Shown one piece after another: positions 7,417 through 15,211 of a stretch of 25,704 bases of DNA. How positions within the stretch are numbered: position 1 is the stretch's first letter; each line of letters opens with the position of its first letter. A program made the translations under genes and the position numbers. A model generated the notes under the pieces. It did no database searches. It was not told the DNA's origin and saw only the letters and a list, made by a program, of their open reading frames with translations. Source of the DNA: a virus; the IMG/VR virus record IMGVR_UViG_3300042291_001187, positions 1-25,704 of that record; one strand, 5' to 3'.

Positions 7417-9765
7417 ATGGCGAATACGATAATTCAACTAAAAAATTCGGGAATTCCGGGCAATGTGCCATCTATACTACAACCCGGTGAACTTGCTATC
7501 AACTACACTGATGGCAAGTTGTTCTATGGAAATTCAATAAACGTTGCCACACTGTTTGATGCTATAACTGAGCCAAGTGGTCTAAACGGCGAAATTCAAT
7601 TTAACGATTCTGGCTCATTTGGCGCGTCAGCGAATTTGAAGTATGATACTGCCACAAAAACACTAATAGTTGATGAAGTATCAAGTCGTACAACTGATAG
7701 AATATTCAGTCACGCCAATGGCGCATTCAGTACGGCAAACACAAAACTAAACGCAACAGGCGGAACAATATCTGGTGACTTGATAATTTCAGGTAACTTG
7801 ACGATAACAGGTAATACTGTAGCACACTCAGCCAACGATTTCATAGTCAATGATCCTATAGTTTTACTAGCAAATAACAATCTGGGGAATTTACTAGACA
7901 TTGGTTTTGTTGCACACTATGAAGATGGTAGCGCAAACACTAAACATACAGGTTTAGTTAGGGATGTTTCTGCTGGTGTTTGGTATCTGTTTGAAGACTA
8001 TATTCCCCACATACAGGAAAACAACATACTGGATGTTGGCGATGCGTCATTTAGAGTGTCAACGCTGTCTGCAAACATAGTAACGGATGTTATTACAGTT
8101 CGCGGCGTTGATCCTTTGACTAGAGCTAATTCAGCATATGCTGAAGCCAATACGAAACTATCAACGAGTGGTGGAACAATAACAGGAAATGTTTCCGTAG
8201 TAGGAAATGTTTTAGTCAACAGTGCAGTAGTAATCAACTCACTGGGCCAATGGGTAGGAGCAAATACAGGATTAATTGGTCCACAAGGATCAGTTGGTGC
8301 TCAAGGCGTCCAAGGAGCTACTGGTGCACAAGGATCAGTTGGAGCACAAGGTGCTCAGGGAGCTACTGGTGCTCAAGGATCAGTTGGAGCACAAGGTGTG
8401 CAGGGTGCTACTGGTGCTCAAGGATCAGTTGGTGCTCAGGGAGCTACTGGTGCTCAAGGAGCTATTGGAGCACAGGGTGTTGAAGGTGCTCAAGGAGCTA
8501 CTGGTGCACAAGGATCAGTTGGAGCACAAGGCGTAGCAGGGGCTCAGGGATCAGTTGGAGCACAAGGTGCTATTGGTGCTCAGGGCGCTATTGGTGCTCA
8601 AGGATCAGTTGGAGCACAAGGTGATATTGGAGCCCAAGGATCAGTTGGTGCTCAAGGTTCTGTTGGAGCACAAGGTGCTATTGGAGCCCAAGGATCAGTT
8701 GGAGCACAAGGTTCTGTTGGAGCACAGGGTGCAGTTGGTGCTCAAGGTTCTGTTGGAGCCCAAGGATCAGTTGGAGCACAAGGTGCTATTGGTGCTCAAG
8801 GTTCTGTTGGAGCACAGGGTGCAGTTGGTGCTCAAGGTTCTGTTGGAGCACAGGGAGATACTGGTTCGCCTGGTGCTCAGGGCGCTATTGGTGCTCAAGG
8901 ATCAGTTGGTGCTCAAGGTTCTGTTGGAGCACAAGGTTCTGTTGGAGCACAGGGTGCAGTTGGTGCTCAAGGATCAGTTGGAGCACAAGGCGTAGCAGGG
9001 GCTCAAGGAACAGTAGGTGCTCAAGGCTCTATTGGAGCCCAAGGATCAGTTGGAGCACAAGGAGCTACTGGTGCTCAAGGCGTTCAAGGAGCTACTGGTG
9101 CTCAAGGTGTCCAAGGCGTCCAAGGAGCTACTGGTGCTCAAGGCGTTCAAGGTGGTCCAGGTGCTCAAGGCGTTCAAGGTGCTCCTGGTGCTCAAGGCGT
9201 TCAAGGAGCTACTGGTGCTCAAGGCGTCCAAGGAGCTACTGGTTCGCCAGGTGCTCAAGGCGTTCAAGGAGCTACCGGACCGTCGACCGCTATCAATGCA
9301 ACAAACACGACAACATCACAAACATCATATATTGTTGGTGTGAACGCCGCCGGTTCAAATCAAACACCGTTTGTCTCTGCAACTAATGCAGTATATTTTA
9401 ATCCAAGTACTGGAACACTATTCGCTGTTGCAAAATCATTCAGAATACCACATCCAACCAAGTCAGGAAAGATGCTGGTGTATGGTGTGCTTGAAGGTCC
9501 AGAAAATGGTGTTTACGCTAGAGGTAGACTCACTGGTTCGAACACAATTGAATTGCCCGAATATTGGACTAAATTAGTTGATCCGAATTCAATCACTGTG
9601 AATTTGACACCAATAGGTAAATTTCAACAAGTGTTTGTTGAAAACATCGCAGAAAACGTTGTGTATGTTGGTAGTGAAAATGCCATTGATTGCTTCTTTA
9701 CAGTTTGGGCTGAACGTGTAGATATTGATAAACTTGTTGTGGAGACCGAGAGCGATGGGGATTAA
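7417..9765 (+). CDS. Collagen-like tail fibre protein, 782 aa
   Basis: The ATG at 7417 follows the previous stop by 10 nt; the nearest Shine-Dalgarno-like GGAGG (7392-7396) is 20 nt away, so translation may be coupled. Residues 1-60 resemble the N-terminus of the 5279 product. Residues about 110-190 carry the shared module (gapped GGTISGDLIISGNLTITGNT and LDIGFVAHY...KHTGLVRD). Residues 288-623 are 112 uninterrupted Gly-X-Y triplets, mainly GAQ, GSV, GVQ, GAT, GAI and GAV. Residues about 674-782 form a C-terminal domain beginning KSFRIPHPTKSGKMLVYGV and containing LPEYW and ITVNLTPIGKFQQVFV. A domain of this kind closes many marine phage fibres and may be a trimerisation or tip domain. It overlaps the next gene by 11 nt. 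Confidence 0.85.
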   Translation: MANTIIQLKNSGIPGNVPSILQPGELAINYTDGKLFYGNSINVATLFDAITEPSGLNGEIQFNDSGSFGASANLKYDTATKTLIVDEVSSRTTDRIFSHANGAFSTANTKLNATGGTISGDLIISGNLTITGNTVAHSANDFIVNDPIVLLANNNLGNLLDIGFVAHYEDGSANTKHTGLVRDVSAGVWYLFEDYIPHIQENNILDVGDASFRVSTLSANIVTDVITVRGVDPLTRANSAYAEANTKLSTSGGTITGNVSVVGNVLVNSAVVINSLGQWVGANTGLIGPQGSVGAQGVQGATGAQGSVGAQGAQGATGAQGSVGAQGVQGATGAQGSVGAQGATGAQGAIGAQGVEGAQGATGAQGSVGAQGVAGAQGSVGAQGAIGAQGAIGAQGSVGAQGDIGAQGSVGAQGSVGAQGAIGAQGSVGAQGSVGAQGAVGAQGSVGAQGSVGAQGAIGAQGSVGAQGAVGAQGSVGAQGDTGSPGAQGAIGAQGSVGAQGSVGAQGSVGAQGAVGAQGSVGAQGVAGAQGTVGAQGSIGAQGSVGAQGATGAQGVQGATGAQGVQGVQGATGAQGVQGGPGAQGVQGAPGAQGVQGATGAQGVQGATGSPGAQGVQGATGPSTAINATNTTTSQTSYIVGVNAAGSNQTPFVSATNAVYFNPSTGTLFAVAKSFRIPHPTKSGKMLVYGVLEGPENGVYARGRLTGSNTIELPEYWTKLVDPNSITVNLTPIGKFQQVFVENIAENVVYVGSENAIDCFFTVWAERVDIDKLVVETESDGD
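8278..9285 (+). repeat. Collagen-like Gly-X-Y repeat region, 112 triplets
   Basis: This region holds 1008 nt in frame with Gly in every third position and no interruption. DNA units are 9 and 18 nt (GGTGCTCAAGGA/GGAGCACAAGGT types). Proline occurs only six times (GPQ, GSP twice, GGP, GAP and GPS), and four of these are in the Y position. Charged residues are nearly absent. Confidence 0.95.
9741..9745 (+). promoter_or_regulatory. Ribosome binding site fixing the start at 9755
   Basis: GGAGA stands 9 nt before the ATG at 9755, inside the end of the collagen-like fibre gene. This supports ATG 9755 over the upstream in-frame non-ATG codons at 9725. Confidence 0.6.
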
Positions 9766-10363
9766 TTATGGTCCAAGAGGATCAGCCGATGGAACATCAT
9801 CAAGACCTTTCGGCAGTCCAGTTCAAGCAATGGTTATGGGCGCGGCGTCCGGCGGTGTATACTATTTTAAATATGGAGGAATGTCTTCAGCAATCGAATT
9901 AGAATTTCAAAATAATTACTATGAAGGTAAACCGTTTTGTCGTGTGTTTACATCACCCTATAATAGTACAGCAACCGTAAATCGATTAGATTTAAATATA
10001 CCTATGGCAGGATTATTGGTTCAAAGAGATACATTGGATATAAGGGCCGCTGTATATTGGAGTAATTCAATTCTGTATAATACAGTGAGTGGCGTTGGAA
10101 ATAACACAGCAAATAGTGGACATCCATACCGTAGAGTGTTGTTGGGTGGTGCAGGATCTCACGGTTTGTATAATACAAACCAACAATCTTGTAATTGGGG
10201 CGATTCAGTTGGTGCTGTTGGTGCCGGATGGACAGGATCAACATGTGGTTCTTGGCCAAACGCACTTCAATGGGGTACAGGCCAGTCGGGAACTGCAACA
10301 TACACAAATTTAAGCGGAACATGGTCACATTGGATATATTGGGGAGGAACAAATCAATGGTAA
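9755..10363 (+). CDS. Trp/Gly-rich probable adhesin or fibre tip protein, 202 aa
   Basis: I chose ATG 9755, with GGAGA 9 nt upstream, rather than an earlier non-ATG codon. It overlaps the collagen-like fibre by 11 nt. The N-terminal part (MGINYGPRGSADGTSSRPF, then AMVMGAASGG and YYFKYGG) is followed by a beta-rich middle. The last ~80 residues are rich in Gly, Trp, Asn and Cys (a gapped pattern LLGGAGSHGLY...SCNWGD...GWTGSTCGSW...WSHWIYWGG). This composition resembles surface-exposed phage adhesin tips, and the end of the 10501 product is similarly Gly/Trp/Cys-rich. I do not recognise a named family. Translational overlap with the collagen-like fibre suggests a partner, for example a distal tip or specific chaperone. 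This is inference. Confidence 0.7.
   Translation: MGINYGPRGSADGTSSRPFGSPVQAMVMGAASGGVYYFKYGGMSSAIELEFQNNYYEGKPFCRVFTSPYNSTATVNRLDLNIPMAGLLVQRDTLDIRAAVYWSNSILYNTVSGVGNNTANSGHPYRRVLLGGAGSHGLYNTNQQSCNWGDSVGAVGAGWTGSTCGSWPNALQWGTGQSGTATYTNLSGTWSHWIYWGGTNQW
10341..10347 (+). promoter_or_regulatory. Strong ribosome binding site for a 46-codon gene
   Basis: GGGGAGG lies 9 nt before the ATG at 10357, inside the end of the preceding coding region. It is among the strongest Shine-Dalgarno matches in the window and supports translation of the short gene. Confidence 0.6.
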
Positions 10364-10497
10364 AAAATATTTTAGAAAATGTAGAGTATGTTGAACCAGA
10401 TACAACTTTGCCTGTACCTGATGGTATGTGTAAAGACTGTGTAGAATTGGAGTTGTATGAAATGTGCGATGACTGTAAACAACAAATAGCGAAATAA
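10357..10497 (+). CDS. Small CxxC...CxxC protein, 46 aa (zinc-ribbon-like)
   Basis: ATG 10357 overlaps the upstream stop (ATGGTAA) and has GGGGAGG at 9-nt spacing. The 46-residue product reads MVKNILENVEYVEPDTTLPV and then two CxxC pairs, MCKDCVE and MCDDCKQ, 12 residues apart. Four cysteines in this arrangement suggest a single Zn2+ site or a redox-active pair. It is acidic, with no membrane segment. The next gene starts 3 nt after its stop, so it is embedded in the fibre operon. I recognise no family. Roles as a small metal-binding accessory or assembly factor are only speculation. The frame extends upstream as an open shadow (from 10195), but the ribosome binding site supports this start. 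Confidence 0.7.
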   Translation: MVKNILENVEYVEPDTTLPVPDGMCKDCVELELYEMCDDCKQQIAK

Positions 10498-10500
10498 ATC

Positions 10501-12336
10501 ATGGCATTAGTACAATCTCCCCAAATAGTAACCAACGGTCTCGCTTTTTACTATGACATGGGCAATCCACAGAAGTCGTGGAAAGGTGCGACTACAACCA
10601 ACTTGATCGATGTAGCAGAGAATTTACTGAGTGCCAATTGGACAAAAGAGGGTGGATTTGGTACAGTTACAGCAAATTATGGAATAGCACCCGATGGTAC
10701 ACAGACTTCCACTAGACTTCAATATTCTAGCGGCTATTTTTATAGATCAACAACAACATCACCAGCAATTACTGCACTAACATCCGGAACAACTATAACA
10801 TTTTCGTGTTGGGTTCGGGGTGTCACCCAACCAGGAAGAGGTATAGGCCTTTGGTCGTATGCAGTTGGAGGAATAGTTACCGCTTCAACACAATCGATTA
10901 ATCAATATTCATGGACTCGGGTATCATTAACTTATACCATTGCGGCTGGAGCAACTTCATTTGCTATTATGTTGGCAGGTGCTCCTAGTAATATATTTCA
11001 AGGTGATATAGAAGTTTGGCGACCCCAACTAGAGGTACAAGGATTTGTTACACCTTATGTTCTTGGCACAAGATCCAACACACAAGCAGTTGTAGACCTA
11101 ACAAATAAAAACACAAACACCGTAAACAGTTTGACTTATGCAAGTGACAATACATTTAGTTTTAATGGATCAAATTCTATAACAGTACCATTTAACTCAT
11201 CAGAATTTACATTTAATAATGGTCAAACAATAATTATATGGATGAAAAATCAATCACCATCAAGTGCAAGAAGAAATCCATATGACCAAGCATATGCTGG
11301 CGCAGGCACCATCACACACGAAAATGATACTGGTTTTAATTATTTCTATGGAACGGGTGGCTCAAATAATTCACCATACACAAATTTATACACTTCGTTC
11401 AATGTAGTAGTAGGAGAAACTGCGATGATATGTTTCACTAGAGACACATCAACCGTTTCTTGTTATAAAAATGGTGTCTTCAGCAACTCTATGGCAAATC
11501 CATATGGTTCTGTTGTTACTGGTACAAACAATATCACTATTGGTAGTGGTTATGCGGGTGGATTTGGCGGATCAATATATGCGGTTCAATTATATAATAG
11601 AGCACTAACCGCAGCAGAAGTACAACAAAACTTTAATGCCATTAAATCAAGATATACCCCGGGGTCGTCAGCAACTAATCCTGCGTTAAATGCTACACAG
11701 ATTAGGTCATTTGATCCGAGCGCATCAGACGGATCATATTGGTACCAACCGTCAGGATATTCCACTCCAATACTATGTTATACAAATTTTTCAACAGCAC
11801 CTGCTGGAAAAGGTTATGTTCTGGTGGCCACCGGAAGGGAGTCCACAAATTGGTGGGACAATGACGGTCAAAATACTGTCGGTCTTGCTGGTGCCACCGG
11901 ACAAAACACTCCAATTTCTGTTGCACCAGGTTCTTTTGTGAACGGATTAATAGGTGGAAACTGGAACTTAATGAAGATGTTAGTAAACCGTATCAATGGA
12001 AACGATTCATGGTATTTTCAAGGTACAACATCTGCAACGTTTAGTTGGGCATATTTCCCGCAGAATGCATCGTCAGTCAACGCATCTGCCACAAAGTATT
12101 CTGGATTATTTAAAAACGGATCTGTATTATTAAATTGGGCGACAGGATCACAGTGGACTGACACACTCAATATTGGCGGCGGCAATGACTGTGACAGAAC
12201 CTTTACTTGGAGTTGGGGTGGGCACGGTTCATGGCAAGGTTGGTCTGGAGGAAGTAGTTGCACTCCAGCAGGAAGTTTTCAAAACGGTGGTGAAGGTCAC
12301 GCAATACAATTAGTGAATTGTTATATAGAGTGTTAA
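10501..12336 (+). CDS. Multi-lectin tail fibre/adhesin: CBM-like, LamG-like, possible fibrinogen-like domain, 611 aa
   Basis: ATG 10501 lies 3 nt after the preceding stop with no clear Shine-Dalgarno, so coupling is likely. Residues 1-35 contain IVTNGLAFYYDMGNP, a common entry into phage lectin-type fibres. Residues about 40-190 form a jelly-roll resembling CBM4/9-type modules (APDGTQTSTRL; the strand pair SWTRVSLTY; the closing QLEVQGFVTPYVLGT). Residues about 198-388 are a LamG/concanavalin-like domain ending in the typical VQLYNRALTAAEVQQNFNAI. Residues about 398-611 start with SASDGSYWYQPSGYSTPILC and GKGYVLVATGRES, resembling the fibrinogen-C/intelectin entry 'DG.YW....G....YC....GKGW.LV'. 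The end is Gly/Trp/Cys-rich. The protein probably binds a glycan receptor. The first three assignments are fair. The last is tentative. Confidence 0.75.
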   Translation: MALVQSPQIVTNGLAFYYDMGNPQKSWKGATTTNLIDVAENLLSANWTKEGGFGTVTANYGIAPDGTQTSTRLQYSSGYFYRSTTTSPAITALTSGTTITFSCWVRGVTQPGRGIGLWSYAVGGIVTASTQSINQYSWTRVSLTYTIAAGATSFAIMLAGAPSNIFQGDIEVWRPQLEVQGFVTPYVLGTRSNTQAVVDLTNKNTNTVNSLTYASDNTFSFNGSNSITVPFNSSEFTFNNGQTIIIWMKNQSPSSARRNPYDQAYAGAGTITHENDTGFNYFYGTGGSNNSPYTNLYTSFNVVVGETAMICFTRDTSTVSCYKNGVFSNSMANPYGSVVTGTNNITIGSGYAGGFGGSIYAVQLYNRALTAAEVQQNFNAIKSRYTPGSSATNPALNATQIRSFDPSASDGSYWYQPSGYSTPILCYTNFSTAPAGKGYVLVATGRESTNWWDNDGQNTVGLAGATGQNTPISVAPGSFVNGLIGGNWNLMKMLVNRINGNDSWYFQGTTSATFSWAYFPQNASSVNASATKYSGLFKNGSVLLNWATGSQWTDTLNIGGGNDCDRTFTWSWGGHGSWQGWSGGSSCTPAGSFQNGGEGHAIQLVNCYIEC

Positions 12337-12351
12337 ATTAAAGGGTAGTAT

Positions 12352-12729
12352 ATGGCACATTTTGCAAAAGTAGAAAACGGAATCGTCACAAATGTGATTG
12401 TAGCCGATCAAGAATTCATTGATTCTGGTGCAGTTGGAGATCCAACAACTTGGATTCAAACATCATACAACACTTTTGGTGGTACACATCGCACAGGCGG
12501 CACACCACTCAGAAAAAATTATGCAGGTGTTGGATATAATTATTTTGCAGACATTGATGCATTTGTACCGCCAAAACTTTTTGAGAGTTGGATTCTAGAT
12601 ACAGAAGCCGGTCTATGGAAACCACCAATACCTAGACCAGAAAATGGAGAGAATTTAATTTGGGATGAAGACCTTCAGAATTGGAAAGAAGGCGCTAACA
12701 TTCTGCCATCACCAATCGGAGAAGTCTGA
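12352..12729 (+). CDS. Conserved small phage virion-associated protein, 125 aa
   Basis: ATG 12352 follows an AAGGG element by about 7-10 nt. The product begins MAHFAKVENGIVTNVIVADQ and contains GDPTTWIQTSYNTFGG, GGTPLRKNYAGVGY, FVPPKLFESWILD and WDEDLQNW. I recognise this as a small protein family found repeatedly beside fibre genes in T4-like marine phages, usually annotated only as a virion or hypothetical protein. The repeated Trp-containing segments suggest a compact beta fold. Its TGA stop overlaps the ATG of the next gene (TGATG at 12727-12731), so it is translationally coupled to the glycine-rich adhesin. It may be a fibre assembly or tip protein, as inferred from position only. Confidence 0.75.
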   Translation: MAHFAKVENGIVTNVIVADQEFIDSGAVGDPTTWIQTSYNTFGGTHRTGGTPLRKNYAGVGYNYFADIDAFVPPKLFESWILDTEAGLWKPPIPRPENGENLIWDEDLQNWKEGANILPSPIGEV

Positions 12730-15176
12730 TGGGTGTATCTTCAGGTCCAAACCTTGTCCGTGACAGTAACTTTCAAGTACACGTTTGTACTGGTTCAGGG
12801 ACTTTTTTACCCAACTTTACAGGAACGGTTGAGGTTCTAGTTGTTGCTGGAGGTGGAGGTGGTGGTATGGACATGGGTGGTGGAGGTGGTGGAGGTGGCG
12901 TACTCACAAGTACAACAGAATCAGTTACAGCAGGAACACCAATCACAGTTACAGTGGGTGCTGGTGGCGTTGGTGCTCCGGCAGGTGGTCCGCCTAATAA
13001 TAATAATTTTCATCAGTTTACAATAGCAGCAACAGCAGGTGGCAATAGTGCATTTGGTGCGCTGGCAACCACTGGAGGTGGTTTTGGTGGCAGTTCAGTT
13101 AACGGTTACACACCAGGTGCTAATGGTGGAAATGGCGGCTCAGGTGGTGGCGCATCAGGTTACGGATCAGGACAGGTCGGTGGAACAGGAATTGCAGGAC
13201 AGGGAAACAGAGGTGGCAATAACGGAGGTGCGTATTACTCCGGCGGTGGCGGCGGATCCTCGGCCGCAGGCACTGACGGTGCAAGCACACCGAATGGTGG
13301 TGCCGGTTTACTGAATAACATTTTAGGTGGCGGCAGAAACTATTATTGGGCAGGTGGAGGTGGAGGTGCAAGCTACAGCAGCGGCGTTGGTGGTAATGGT
13401 GGTGCAGGTGGCGGAGGTGGCGGTTCATCAGGTGGTCTAGGTGACACAACAGGATTGAATCCAGGAAGAAATGCTGGCACAGGTGGTGGTGGAGATTGGG
13501 TTGGTTCTCCTGGAGGTGATGGAGGCATCAGCACGGGTGGCGGTGGCGGTGGCGGTATGCACTATAACAGAAATAATAGGGGCGGAAACGGCGGTTCAGG
13601 CATCGTCATCATACGACACCTTAAATCTCTTGGAACATCCACATTCAATGGTTTAGCTGATAACAGAAGCTCATTGATATTCTCTATGGATCCTGCAAAT
13701 TTAGGAAAAGGATTATCTGTTGAGGTATTAGTAGTCGCAGGTGGCGGCGGTGGTGGTATGGACATGGGTGGCGGTGGCGGTGCAGGAGGTGTAGTGTCTA
13801 GACAGAACCTACAAGTAAACATAAATTCGCCGATGCCTGTCACAATTGGTGCTGGAGGAAATGGCTCACCCGGTACATATGGATCGAGTCCTGTTACTGG
13901 GTTTTCAGGCAATGATTCGGCAATTGGTAATATAATTGCATATGGCGGTGGCGGGGGCGGGTCAGGACATTACATTGATGCGTATGCAACATTCTCAGAA
14001 GGTTCTAGTGGGCGAGGCGGTAGTGCCGGAGGAGATTCACCTGAATATGGCCGAAATAGAGGTATGGGTTCTAATCCTGCACCATTGCCTAATTCTTTGG
14101 ATGCGATTCAAGGACATAGTGGTGGTGCCGCCGGTTGCAATGGCGATGGTTCATACACTGCTGGTGGTGGAGGAGGCGCTTCACGACCAGGTCAAGGTGG
14201 TAGAGGATCCTGGCGTGCAGGAGATGGAGGTGAAGGTTTTCAATCTTCAATAAATGGCACTTCACTTTATTGGGGCGGCGGCGGTGGTGCATCTGCACAC
14301 ACTAATACCGCAGGTGTAGGTGGAGTAGGCGGTGGTGGTGGTGGTTCCGCATATTCTGGTGGTACAGCAGGCGCAGGCGGCGCTGGCTATAATTCCGGAG
14401 GAAGTGGAACTGCTGCAACCAATTCTGCAGGCGGTAATGGGGGCGCTAACTCAGGCGGCGGCGGCGGTGGCGGAACACATGCATACTCCGTTGGTGGAAA
14501 TGGCGGTTCTGGAATAGTTATCGTCAGATATTCAGGAAGTCAAAAAGCCACTGGAGGTACGATAACATCATCTGGCGGTTATACCATACACACTTTCACT
14601 AGCTCAGGAACATTTACACCCACAGAATGGGTCGGTCCCAGAGATTTGAGTGAAATTGGTTCTGCACTCACAGTCAATGGAGCAACATATAGTTCCGATA
14701 ATGGAGGGTGTTATGTATTCGACAATGATATAATTGATACTACTTTTCCAGCAACAACTATTCCAACAAGCACACTTGAGGCAGTAATATATCCAACAGT
14801 AAATGGAAGATACGTTGCCATCATACAAATTAACAGCAATTCAGATGATGCTTTATACATATATCCAGGCAATACATTAGGATTTTGGCCACATAGTGCA
14901 TCATCATTGAGTGTCAATATAAATCAATGGTCATATGTTTGTGCTTCCTATGATGGATCCGGTGTAAGATATTGTGTTAATGGAAATTTTGCTTATGCTG
15001 CCGGCGCATCGGCCGATTTTACAGATTATCAATATCTCAGAATAGGTGGAATATCAACCACCGACGGAGAAAGATTTGTGGGTAAAATATCATTGGCGAA
15101 AGCATATAACCGAGCACTCACAGAATCTGAAATAATCCAAAACTTCAACGCACTCCGTGGTCGTTTCGGAATCTAA
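12729..15176 (+). CDS. Double glycine-rich adhesin with LamG-like lectin end, 815 aa
   Basis: ATG 12729 overlaps the upstream stop. The protein has two glycine-rich domains of the phage type that start [20 protein letters not shown] (residues 34 and 331) and close [12 protein letters not shown] (about 296) and [12 protein letters not shown] (about 601). Such domains occur in phage receptor-binding proteins; polyglycine-II sandwich folds are known for the S16 gp38 adhesin. Between the domains, residues about 311-326 read [15 protein letters not shown], the usual beginning of a LamG-type lectin. Its continuation ([15 protein letters not shown]...) appears only after the second domain and ends [20 protein letters not shown] with [11 protein letters not shown]. 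The second glycine-rich domain therefore seems to be inserted into the lectin domain. The expected role is receptor recognition at a fibre tip. Confidence 0.8.
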   Translation: MGVSSGPNLVRDSNFQVHVCTGSGTFLPNFTGTVEVLVVAGGGGGGMDMGGGGGGGGVLTSTTESVTAGTPITVTVGAGGVGAPAGGPPNNNNFHQFTIAATAGGNSAFGALATTGGGFGGSSVNGYTPGANGGNGGSGGGASGYGSGQVGGTGIAGQGNRGGNNGGAYYSGGGGGSSAAGTDGASTPNGGAGLLNNILGGGRNYYWAGGGGGASYSSGVGGNGGAGGGGGGSSGGLGDTTGLNPGRNAGTGGGGDWVGSPGGDGGISTGGGGGGGMHYNRNNRGGNGGSGIVIIRHLKSLGTSTFNGLADNRSSLIFSMDPANLGKGLSVEVLVVAGGGGGGMDMGGGGGAGGVVSRQNLQVNINSPMPVTIGAGGNGSPGTYGSSPVTGFSGNDSAIGNIIAYGGGGGGSGHYIDAYATFSEGSSGRGGSAGGDSPEYGRNRGMGSNPAPLPNSLDAIQGHSGGAAGCNGDGSYTAGGGGGASRPGQGGRGSWRAGDGGEGFQSSINGTSLYWGGGGGASAHTNTAGVGGVGGGGGGSAYSGGTAGAGGAGYNSGGSGTAATNSAGGNGGANSGGGGGGGTHAYSVGGNGGSGIVIVRYSGSQKATGGTITSSGGYTIHTFTSSGTFTPTEWVGPRDLSEIGSALTVNGATYSSDNGGCYVFDNDIIDTTFPATTIPTSTLEAVIYPTVNGRYVAIIQINSNSDDALYIYPGNTLGFWPHSASSLSVNINQWSYVCASYDGSGVRYCVNGNFAYAAGASADFTDYQYLRIGGISTTDGERFVGKISLAKAYNRALTESEIIQNFNALRGRFGI
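12828..13617 (+). repeat. Glycine-rich cassette 1 of the adhesin
   Basis: This encodes [20 protein letters not shown] through [12 protein letters not shown]. It pairs with cassette 2 at 13719-14531. The DNA around MDMG is identical in both (GGTGGTATGGACATGGGTGG), while most glycine codons differ, which suggests an older duplication kept at protein level. Confidence 0.75.
13719..14531 (+). repeat. Glycine-rich cassette 2, inserted within the LamG-like region
   Basis: This encodes [20 protein letters not shown] through [12 protein letters not shown]. It is directly followed by [19 protein letters not shown], a segment that normally stands before such a cassette. It interrupts the lectin sequence between [10 protein letters not shown] and [10 protein letters not shown]. 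Confidence 0.7.
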
Positions 15177-15182
15177 TAAATA
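15175..15182 (+). promoter_or_regulatory. Probable T4-like late promoter octamer AATAAATA
   Basis: AATAAATA differs at one position from the T4 late promoter TATAAATA. It overlaps the stop of the glycine-rich adhesin and stands 29 nt before the ATG of the next fibre. The match is to the T4 consensus only; no -35 element is expected for this class. Confidence 0.45.
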
Positions 15183-15184
15183 CC

Positions 15185-15196
15185 ATTGGTACCAAT
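15185..15196. other. Perfect 12-nt palindrome ATTGGTACCAAT
   Basis: A self-complementary 12-mer lies just downstream of the AATAAATA box, about where transcription from it would begin, and upstream of the ATG at 15212. An overlapping inverted repeat TACCATTGGTA (15181-15191) is also present. The function is unknown. Confidence 0.5.
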
Positions 15197-15211
15197 AAAA
15201 AGAATAACATC

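Noticed and set aside
8250-9343. Long + strand open frames inside the collagen repeat encoding Leu/Lys/His-rich or Cys/Trp/Arg-rich repeats
   Set aside because: They are frame-shifted readings of the 9-nt collagen repeat, which keeps all frames free of stops. They have no ribosome binding site of their own and no non-repetitive content.
9725-9754. Upstream extension of the 9755 gene from a non-ATG codon
   Set aside because: The ATG at 9755 has a well-placed GGAGA; the extension would lie fully inside the preceding coding region with no start signal.
12841-14517. Open frames in other frames over the glycine-rich adhesin
   Set aside because: GGN-rich DNA rarely makes stops in any frame; the products are Val/Glu or His-rich low-complexity sequence without motifs.
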